From positions 1 to 5,078 of the forward strand of contig JBKGZW010000190.1 of NCBI GenBank assembly GCA_046543225.1: DNA of 5,078 bases. The letters are read 5' to 3'. The notes under the pieces were generated by a model, which saw only the letters and a program-made list of their open reading frames with translations, ran no database searches and was not told the origin of the DNA. Both the position numbers and the translations under genes were made by a program. The DNA comes from SKKL01 sp046543225. GTDB taxonomy: Bacteria > Actinomycetota > Acidimicrobiia > Acidimicrobiales > SKKL01. Below, in pieces: positions 1 through 5,078 of this stretch. Numbering within the stretch: position 1 is the first letter of the stretch; every line of letters starts with the position of its first letter.

Positions 1-240
1 GGTGAGGTCGGGGTGCTGCTCGGCGGCGGCGAGACGACGATGGCGGTCGGCCTGTTCCGCTCCGGCGCCGGTGGCGAACAGCTCACCGGCGAAGATCCTG
101 GCCGCCGCCCGCCGACCGCTGCCGGCCGGGCCGACGAACAGGTAGGCGTGGGCCGGGGTGTGCGCCGCGGCGCGGAGCCGGGCGATGGCATCGTCCTGTC
201 CGACGACCCGTGCCCATCCGGCGGCGTCGAGCTGGCTCAT
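1..240 (-). CDS. holB: DNA polymerase III delta' subunit, N-terminal 80 residues (partial, runs off left edge)
   Basis: Delta' is a structural subunit of the clamp loader that places the beta sliding clamp on primed DNA. The visible 80 residues contain the family opening WARVVGQDDAI (residues 9-19), then HAYLFVGPAGSGRR (31-44), a helix AARIFAGELFA (46-56), and HPDL (76-79), which matches the conserved HPD of delta'. The P-loop-like GPAGSGRR has Arg where an ATPase needs Lys, in keeping with delta' being a non-hydrolysing member of the AAA+ clamp-loader family. The Cys4 zinc module that usually lies between the P-loop helix and HPD is missing: the visible fragment has no cysteine. The ATG at 240 overlaps the tmk stop as ATGA and has a strong Shine-Dalgarno upstream. 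DnaX (tau/gamma) is less likely, because its start and true Walker A differ and tmk-holB adjacency is a common bacterial arrangement. About three quarters of the protein lies outside the window. Confidence 0.88.
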   Translation of the reverse strand, partial: MSQLDAAGWARVVGQDDAIARLRAAAHTPAHAYLFVGPAGSGRRAAARIFAGELFATGAGAEQADRHRRLAAAEQHPDLT

Positions 241-866
241 GGTCTCTCCTCCGGGCCGATCCGGCCCTCGACGGTGCGCCGCACCCGTTCGGCCACCTCG
301 GCCACCGTTCCGCGACCGTCCACGCGCGCCCACCGGTCGGGATCGGCCGCGGCCATGGTGTCGAACCCCTCGGCGACGAGACGGTGGAACTCCGCTCCGA
401 CACCCTCCATGCGGTCGAGGTGGCCCAGCCGGGCCTCGGCCACCTCGGCGGGAACGTCGAGCAACAGGATCAGGTCGGGCCACACGCCGTCGACGGCGAA
501 GGCCGACAACGCCTCGACCTCGGCGAGGGGGAGGCCCCGCCCGAAGCTCTGGTAGGCGAACGACGACGGCGCGAACCGGTCCGAGACGACCGATCGGCCC
601 GCGGCCAGCGCCGGCGCGATGACCTCGTGCACGTGTTGGGCTCGGTCGGCGGCGAACAGCAACGCCTCGGCCCGATCGCACATGGCGGTGTCGGCGGGGT
701 CGAGCAGCAACGAGCGCACCGTCTCGCCGAGGCGGGTGCCGCCCGGCTCGCGGGTGAGGACCGCACCGAGGCGCTCGGCGAGCAGACGGGCCTGGGTCGA
801 CTTGCCCGATGCCTCGCCACCCTCGAAGACGATGAAGTGGCCCCTGGTCGGTCGCTGCTCAGTCAC
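237..866 (-). CDS. tmk: Thymidylate kinase (dTMP kinase), 209 aa
   Basis: This enzyme phosphorylates dTMP to dTDP with ATP in the cytoplasm, the committed step from both salvage and de novo dTMP toward dTTP. The P-loop is FEGGEASGKST (residues 14-24). The dTMP-binding REPGGT is at 39-44, the DR motif SDRFAPSSFAYQ at 95-106, and the LID segment RLGHLDRME at 146-154 carries arginines. The P-loop has no basic residue besides the Walker lysine, so it resembles the bacterial type in which the LID supplies the catalytic arginine. The length is normal for the family. The GTG start at 866 is chosen because a strong Shine-Dalgarno precedes it and the P-loop then sits about 15 residues in. The frame stays open upstream to 1190, but that part is a shadow of the transporter gene. 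The start overlaps the transporter stop by 8 bp and the stop overlaps the holB start, so the three genes are probably translationally coupled. Confidence 0.96.
   Translation of the reverse strand: MTEQRPTRGHFIVFEGGEASGKSTQARLLAERLGAVLTREPGGTRLGETVRSLLLDPADTAMCDRAEALLFAADRAQHVHEVIAPALAAGRSVVSDRFAPSSFAYQSFGRGLPLAEVEALSAFAVDGVWPDLILLLDVPAEVAEARLGHLDRMEGVGAEFHRLVAEGFDTMAAADPDRWARVDGRGTVAEVAERVRRTVEGRIGPEERP
244..252 (-). promoter_or_regulatory. Shine-Dalgarno of holB
   Basis: The coding strand reads GGAGGAGAG, with the GGAGG core (252-248) 7 bases before the ATG at 240. It lies inside the 3' end of tmk and supports the ATGA start-stop junction as the true holB start. Confidence 0.85.
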
Positions 867-2337
867 CCCACTCCTCCCCTGATCCGGCGCCGGCCGACCG
901 GAAGCTCCACGCCGACAAGAACCCGGCTCCCACGATGATGGCTCCTGCCAACCACAGCGTGAGCCGGACCCCCGGCAGGAAGAGCGAGGCACCGAGCATC
1001 TCGACCTCGCGATCGAACAACGACTCCGAGAGCGAGTCGAGCGCCTGCGCGGTGAAGGGTCCGATGAGGAAGGCGACCAGGACACAGAGACGGACCAGGG
1101 TGAACAGCGCGCCGAAGGTGCGGCCGCGCAGGTCGTCCTCGACGCTCTCGTGCAGGAGGGTGAACCCGAGGACATAGACCATCCCCGCACACAGTCCGAG
1201 CCCCGCCACGAACATCACCGCCGGGCCGGTGGTCGAACTGGTGGCCGCTGCGATGAGAAAACCACCGGCACCGATCACCGCGAACTGAAAGACCCGACTC
1301 TTGGGGAGCCGGCGTTGCAGCAGCGAGATGGCGAGCACGCCCGACGCCACGCCGACACCCAACCCGAAGGTCAACAGCCCGAACCCGGCCTCGCCCCGAC
1401 CGAGCACCTCGTTGGAGAACACCGCTCCCAGAGGCACCAGCATGCCGCCACCGATCAGCCCCGTGGCCAGCCCCAGGTTGACCGCTCGCACGGTGGGGTT
1501 CAGGAAGGCGAAGTTCCAACCCTCCTTCAGCTCGGCGAAGGCCGCTCCGAGCTCGACCCGCTTCGACTCGGCCCTGGCCCGACGCGGACGCTTGGGGATG
1601 GCCAGGGTGGAGACGATGAAGGCAGCCACGAGGAAGGTGAGGGCATCGGCGTAGAAGGCCAGACCCTCCTGGTTGAGCCGCAGCACCTCGAGCCAGCGGA
1701 CGTCGCCGAACAGCTCCGAGACCCGCGAGAGGATGGCGAAGAGCCCCGCACCGATCGGGAACGTGCCGTAGGCGGCGACCAGAGACAGGGAGTTGGCCGA
1801 GGCCAGCCGGTCGGGTGGGACGAGATTGGGGACGGTGGCTTCCTTCGCGGGGGCCCACAACAACGTGAAGACCTCGAGCACCAACGATGCCAGCACCAGT
1901 CCCCAGATGCTGTCGACGAAGGGCAGGCCCGCGAGCACGGCCGCGCGACCGATGTCGCAGCCGATCATGAGCCGCTTGCGGTCGAGACGGTCGGCGAAGA
2001 CGCCGGCCACGGGGGCCAGGAAGAACCCGGGACCGATGCGGGCCGCCAGCACCAGGCCGATGGCGACCCCTTCGGACCCAGCACCGACGCGGGCCGCCAG
2101 CGCGGTGATGGCGATCAGCCCGAGCCAGTCTCCCGTCGCCGACACCACCTGTCCGAGCCAGAGCCGGAAGAACGCGTGCGAACCGAAGATCCGGACATGG
2201 CGCCCGGGTTCCTCGAGATCGCTCGGAGCCGGGGCGCCCTGGGTGGACACACCGATGCCGATCTGGGTGTCCTCCTCGGCGGAGGTGCGGGGTTCCACCG
2301 GTGATGGGCCGATCCGAGTGGGAGAGGCGTCTTCCAC
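859..2337 (-). CDS. MFS transporter, MFS_3/DHA3-like family, 492 aa
   Basis: This is a probable proton-driven exporter or importer in the cytoplasmic membrane; its substrate is unknown. A hydrophilic N-terminal tail of about 55 residues, acidic and Pro/Ser/Thr-containing, precedes about 12 hydrophobic segments, near residues 58-82, 90-113, 124-142, 144-163, 184-205, 230-247, 285-306, 318-340, 350-366, 372-394, 408-428 and 459-477. Family marks include FRLWLGQVVSATGDWL (57-72), the MFS motif A in loop 2-3, AGVFADRLDRKR (111-122), the MFS_3 segment TVPNLVPPDRLASANSL (168-184), the central-loop LKEGWNF (270-276), and DDLRGRTFGALF (401-412). The GTG at 2337 is the only usable start before an in-frame TAG 9 bp upstream. 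It has no Shine-Dalgarno, but a -10-like hexamer sits at a leaderless spacing. Internal GTGs at 2298 and 2250 also lack a Shine-Dalgarno. The location between topA and tmk is notable. A drug-efflux role is the default family annotation, but nothing here supports a particular substrate. Confidence 0.9.
   Translation of the reverse strand: MEDASPTRIGPSPVEPRTSAEEDTQIGIGVSTQGAPAPSDLEEPGRHVRIFGSHAFFRLWLGQVVSATGDWLGLIAITALAARVGAGSEGVAIGLVLAARIGPGFFLAPVAGVFADRLDRKRLMIGCDIGRAAVLAGLPFVDSIWGLVLASLVLEVFTLLWAPAKEATVPNLVPPDRLASANSLSLVAAYGTFPIGAGLFAILSRVSELFGDVRWLEVLRLNQEGLAFYADALTFLVAAFIVSTLAIPKRPRRARAESKRVELGAAFAELKEGWNFAFLNPTVRAVNLGLATGLIGGGMLVPLGAVFSNEVLGRGEAGFGLLTFGLGVGVASGVLAISLLQRRLPKSRVFQFAVIGAGGFLIAAATSSTTGPAVMFVAGLGLCAGMVYVLGFTLLHESVEDDLRGRTFGALFTLVRLCVLVAFLIGPFTAQALDSLSESLFDREVEMLGASLFLPGVRLTLWLAGAIIVGAGFLSAWSFRSAGAGSGEEWGD
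871..880 (-). promoter_or_regulatory. Shine-Dalgarno of tmk
   Basis: The coding strand reads AGGGGAGGAG here. The GGAGG core (877-873) ends 6 bases before the GTG at 866. It fixes the tmk start and lies inside the last codons of the transporter gene, so ribosomes finishing the transporter can restart at once. Confidence 0.85.
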
Positions 2338-2349
2338 GACGACACGCTA
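2338..2349 (-). promoter_or_regulatory. Candidate -10 element for a leaderless transcript of the MFS gene
   Basis: Read on the minus strand, TAGCGT occupies 2349-2344 and fits the actinobacterial -10 consensus TAnnnT. Six bases, GTCGTC, then separate it from the GTG start at 2337. If transcription starts on that G, the last T of the hexamer is at -7, the usual spacing, and the mRNA has no leader. The lack of a Shine-Dalgarno upstream of this GTG agrees with this. No convincing -35 is visible. A six-base degenerate match in GC-rich DNA is weak evidence by itself, and read-through from topA would also express the gene. Confidence 0.4.
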
Positions 2350-2396
2350 CGGGATGGAGGCGGGCAGGCCTTGCACCGGCCGGCCCCGCACGAGGG

Positions 2397-5078
2397 TCAG
2401 GAGCCGGCGGTGCCGGATCCGTCCGCGGGGCCCGGTGCCTTCTTCTTCGCCGGCGCCTTCTTCTTCGCCGGCGCCTTCTTCTTGGCCGGCGCCTTCTTCT
2501 TCGCCGGCGCCTTCTTCTTGGCGGGTGCCTTCTTCTTCTTGGCGGGTGCCTTCTTCTTCGCCGGCGCCTTCTTCTTGGCGGGTGCCTTCTTCTTCTTGGC
2601 CGGCCCGGCATCGCGACGGATCTGGAGCAGCTCGGAGGCACGCTCGTCGGTCACGTTCTCGACGGTGTCGCCCTTGCGGAGCGACGCGTTGGTCTCACCA
2701 TCGGTGACATAGGGGCCGAACCGCCCGTCCTTGAGGACCATCGCCTTGCCGCTGACCGGATCCTCGCCCAGCTCACGCAACGGCGGCGCCACGCGCTGGC
2801 CGCGGCCTCGCTTGGGCTCGGCCAGCAGCTTGAGGCACTCGTCCAGGGTGATGGTGAAGAGCTGATCCTCGGACTCGAGGCTGCGGCTGTCGCTCCCCTT
2901 CTTCAGGTAGGGCCCGTACCGCCCGTTCTGAACGGTGATCTCCTGCCCGTCGCTCGGGTCGGTCCCCACCACGCGGGGGAGGCTCAACAGCTTGAGCGCG
3001 TCGTCGAGGGTCACCGACTCGAGCTGCATGTCCTGGAGCAGCGACTCGGTCTTGGGCTTGGTCTTGCTGGCGTCGTCGATCTCACCCAGCTGGACGTACG
3101 GGCCGAAGCGACCCGACTTGGCGAACACCGGCAACCCCGTCTCGGGGTCGGTGCCCAGCTCGCGGTCGCCCGACGGGGCATCGAGGAACTCGATCGCGCG
3201 GTCGAGGGTCAACTCGTCGGGGGCGATGTCGTCGGGGATCCCCGCGGTGTCCTCGCCCCGCTGCAGGTAGGGGCCGTAGCGCCCGACACGGGCGACGACG
3301 GGCTGGCCGTCGGCATCGACCCCGATCGGGATGCTGTTGATGTCGCGGGCGTCGATCTCGGCCAGTCGGTCCGACACCATCTCCTTCAGCCCTGGCACAT
3401 CCTCCTCGCTCACCCCGAAGTAGAAGGCGCTGAGCCACGGGATGGCGTCCATGCCACCAGCCGCGATGCTGTCGAGGTCGTCCTCCATGCGGGCGGTGAA
3501 GGCGTAGTCGACCAGGTTGGGGAAGTGGCGCTCGAGCAGGTTGACCACCGAGAACGCGGTGAACGACGGGACCAGGGCGTTGCCCTTCTTCCACACGTAG
3601 CCGCGGTCCTGGATGGTGCCCATGATCGACGCGTAGGTCGACGGCCGGCCGACGCCGAGCTCCTCGAGTCGCCGGATGAGCGACGCTTCGTTGTAGCGCG
3701 CGGGGGGCTGGGTCTCGTGGCCGTCGGGACGCAGCTCGCGCGCCTTGACCTGGTCGCCCTCGGCGAGCGCGGGAAGCTGGCGTTCCTGGGCATCGTCGCT
3801 GCCCTCGTCGGTGTCCTCGACATAGACCCGGCGGAATCCCTGGTGGGCGATGACGGTGCCGCTGGTGGAGAACTCGGCGTCGCGGCCGTCGGTGGCGGTC
3901 GCCCCGAGGCGTACGGTCACGGTCTGGCCGGTGGCGTCGGTCATCTGCGAGGCGACCGTCCGGTTCCAGATCATCTCATAGGCCCGTGCTTCCATGGCCC
4001 CGACCTCGCCGGCCACCTCACGGGGTGCGCGGAACTGGTCTCCGGCGGGGCGGATGGCCTCGTGGGCCTCCTGGGCGTTCTTGACCTTCTTGGCGTATCG
4101 CCGCGGCTCCTCGGGCAGGAACTCGGCGCCGAAGCGGTCGACCACCTCGGAGCGGGCGGCGTTGAGCGCGGTCTCCGACAAGGTGGTGCTGTCGGTGCGC
4201 ATGTAGGTGATGTAGCCCTGCTCGTACAGGGTCTGGGCGGCCCGCATCGCCTGGGCCGACGAGAGACGCAGCTTGCGACTGGCCTCCTGCTGGAAGGTGG
4301 AGGTCATGAACGGGGCGGCCGGACGGCGCCGGTAGGGGCGACTCTCGACCGATCGCACCGCGAAGTCGGAGTCGCCGAGGCCCTCGGCCAGTGAGTGGGC
4401 GCCGGCTTCGTCGAGGGCCACCGCCTCGCCGGTGAGCGCGCCGGTGGAGTCGAAGTCCTTGCTGGTGGCGACGCGGGTGCCGTCGACCGCGACCAGCGTG
4501 GCGTCGAAGGTCGGCGCGTCGTCGGCCGCCTCGGCGGCGGCGAAGGTGCCCTCGATGTCCCAGTACGACGCGGCGACGAAGGCCATGCGCTCGCGTTCGC
4601 GTTCGACCACGATGCGAGTGGCGACGCTCTGCACCCGGCCGGCCGAGAGCTGGGGCATGACCTTCTTCCACAGCACCGGCGACACCTCGTAGCCGTAGAG
4701 CCGGTCGAGCAGCCTCCGGGCCTCCTGCGCGTCGACCAGACGTCGATCGAGGTCGCGGGGTTCTTCGATCGCGTGCTGGATCGCCTCGGGGGTGATCTCG
4801 TGGAACACCATCCGCTTGACCGGAACCTGCGGGTTGAGGGTCTCGAGGAGGTGCCAGGCGATGGCCTCACCCTCGCGGTCCTCATCGGTGGCGAGATAGA
4901 GCTCGGTGGCGTCCTCGAGCAGGTCCTTGAGCCGCTTGACGACGTCCTTCTTCTGGCTCGCCACGATGTAGAGGGGCTTGAAGTCGTTGTCGACGTCGAT
5001 GCCGAGACGAGCCCACGACTCACCCTTGTGGGAGGCGGGCACCTCGGCCGCGTTCTTGGGCAGGTCGCGGATGTGTCC
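2397..5078 (-). CDS. topA: DNA topoisomerase I, type IA (partial: first ~35 residues beyond right edge)
   Basis: TopA relaxes negatively supercoiled DNA by Mg-dependent single-strand cleavage and strand passage. The 893 visible residues begin in GHIRDLPK, the conserved end of the first Toprim block; the catalytic Glu of the ESPAKAKTI segment lies outside the window. Counting from the first visible residue, the Toprim metal site ATDEDREGEA is at 63-72 (Asp65, Asp67, Glu69), LSAGRVQSVA at 144-153, and the cleavage-domain GYITYMRTDST at 288-298. The DNA-linking tyrosine is Tyr292 (codon 4205-4203). RPSTYASI is at 478-485. Four C-terminal Topo_C repeats carry GR(Y/F)GPY at 599-604, 656-661, 719-724 and 785-790. 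They are followed by a lysine-rich tail (828-882) and a short GPADGSGTAGS end. There are no CxxC zinc fingers; the single visible cysteine is residue 748. This architecture and a full length near 930 residues match mycobacterial and streptomycete TopA, not the E. coli form. The stop is TGA at 2399-2397. Confidence 0.97.
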   Translation of the reverse strand, partial: GHIRDLPKNAAEVPASHKGESWARLGIDVDNDFKPLYIVASQKKDVVKRLKDLLEDATELYLATDEDREGEAIAWHLLETLNPQVPVKRMVFHEITPEAIQHAIEEPRDLDRRLVDAQEARRLLDRLYGYEVSPVLWKKVMPQLSAGRVQSVATRIVVERERERMAFVAASYWDIEGTFAAAEAADDAPTFDATLVAVDGTRVATSKDFDSTGALTGEAVALDEAGAHSLAEGLGDSDFAVRSVESRPYRRRPAAPFMTSTFQQEASRKLRLSSAQAMRAAQTLYEQGYITYMRTDSTTLSETALNAARSEVVDRFGAEFLPEEPRRYAKKVKNAQEAHEAIRPAGDQFRAPREVAGEVGAMEARAYEMIWNRTVASQMTDATGQTVTVRLGATATDGRDAEFSTSGTVIAHQGFRRVYVEDTDEGSDDAQERQLPALAEGDQVKARELRPDGHETQPPARYNEASLIRRLEELGVGRPSTYASIMGTIQDRGYVWKKGNALVPSFTAFSVVNLLERHFPNLVDYAFTARMEDDLDSIAAGGMDAIPWLSAFYFGVSEEDVPGLKEMVSDRLAEIDARDINSIPIGVDADGQPVVARVGRYGPYLQRGEDTAGIPDDIAPDELTLDRAIEFLDAPSGDRELGTDPETGLPVFAKSGRFGPYVQLGEIDDASKTKPKTESLLQDMQLESVTLDDALKLLSLPRVVGTDPSDGQEITVQNGRYGPYLKKGSDSRSLESEDQLFTITLDECLKLLAEPKRGRGQRVAPPLRELGEDPVSGKAMVLKDGRFGPYVTDGETNASLRKGDTVENVTDERASELLQIRRDAGPAKKKKAPAKKKAPAKKKAPAKKKKAPAKKKAPAKKKAPAKKKAPAKKKAPAKKKAPGPADGSGTAGS
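2433..2597 (-). repeat. In-frame Lys-Ala-Pro tandem repeat encoding the TopA basic tail
   Basis: Nine lysine runs, all coded AAG, are separated by Ala-Pro-Ala linkers. In reading order the run lengths are 4, 3, 3, 4, 3, 3, 3, 3 and 3. The basic unit is 18 bp, or 21 bp where there are four lysines. Linkers come in two main synonymous versions, GCACCCGCC and GCGCCGGCG, with one GCGCCGGCC. In actinobacterial TopA such lysine tails bind DNA and raise processivity (family knowledge, from memory). The repeat also creates long spurious open frames of Leu/Arg or Phe/Ala on the other strand. Confidence 0.93.
2491..2600 (-). repeat. Perfect 53-bp direct repeat (period 57 bp) inside the topA tail
   Basis: Bases 2491-2543 and 2548-2600 are identical over 53 bp, with flanking bases differing at both ends (2490 against 2547; 2544 against 2601). 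The period of 57 bp equals 19 codons, so the frame is kept. Each copy covers a four-lysine run followed by two three-lysine runs, including the same synonymous linker choices. That agreement at silent sites indicates a local duplication and not only selection for the protein sequence. Confidence 0.9.

Noticed and set aside
867..1190. An upstream extension of tmk to give a 317-residue protein
   Set aside because: The extra 108 residues are Ser/Arg-rich and out of frame within the transporter gene, and the GTG at 866 has the Shine-Dalgarno and the normal family length.
1150..2304. A 384-residue plus-strand open frame opposite the MFS gene
   Set aside because: It is rich in Glu/Gln/Arg/Gly/His with no recognisable domain, while the minus-strand frame shows clear MFS motifs and transmembrane segments.
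2361..2388. A possible hairpin after topA (CGGG...GGCC...GGCC...CCCG)
   Set aside because: The two short 4-bp stems are broken by an internal loop and no U-tract follows, so it is not a credible intrinsic terminator. GC-rich DNA gives such pairings readily.
2439..2597. AAG runs as a programmed frameshift or a CRISPR-like array
   Set aside because: The runs are AAG, not slippery AAA heptamers, the frame continues to a sensible stop, and the periodicity is 18-21 bp of coding repeat with no spacers.
863..2641. A 592-residue minus-strand frame spanning the topA tail and MFS gene
   Set aside because: It is an Arg/Pro/His-rich shift of the real frames, runs through the topA stop region, and has no domain signature.
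2301..4394. A 697-residue open frame on the plus strand opposite topA
   Set aside because: It is antisense to a well-recognised topA, its composition (Leu/Gly/Arg-rich, with LLLRRR repeats opposite the lysine tail) is the mirror of high-GC codon use, and no family motif is seen.

Overview
The window is very GC-rich, and all four genes lie on the minus strand in one tightly packed row. They are read from the right end to the left: topA (5' end cut off), an MFS membrane transporter, tmk, and holB (3' end cut off). A zinc-finger-free TopA with several C-terminal GR(Y/F)GPY repeats and a lysine-rich tail, GTG starts, and the topA-tmk-holB order all point to an actinobacterium. A deep lineage such as Acidimicrobiia is plausible, but that is inference and no marker in the window fixes it.

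Layout, in order of transcription. Positions 5078-2397 hold DNA topoisomerase I, complete except for roughly the first 35 residues. It ends in nine Lys-Lys-Lys-Ala-Pro-Ala type repeats (2433-2597), within which a perfect 53-bp direct repeat marks a local duplication. A 59-bp gap follows (2396-2338). It contains a TAnnnT-type -10 hexamer placed exactly where a leaderless transcript would start on the next gene's GTG. Positions 2337-859 hold a 12-helix MFS_3/DHA3-type transporter. Its last codons overlap the GTG start of tmk (866-237, thymidylate kinase) by 8 bp. The tmk stop overlaps the ATG of holB (240-1, clamp-loader delta' subunit) in an ATGA junction. Both tmk and holB have strong Shine-Dalgarno sequences inside the preceding gene.

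The genes join DNA supercoiling control (TopA), dTTP precursor supply (Tmk) and loading of the replication clamp (HolB). The transporter is the one member without an obvious replication role. Its translational coupling to tmk, and the existence (from memory) of MFS-Tmk fusion proteins in Streptomyces-type actinobacteria, suggest the association is not accidental.

I found no RNA genes, mobile elements, CRISPR arrays or phage signatures. This looks like a core housekeeping operon, not an unknown defence or accessory system. The points worth a second look are the transporter-kinase pairing, the putative leaderless start, the cysteine-free delta' N-terminus and the duplicated TopA tail.
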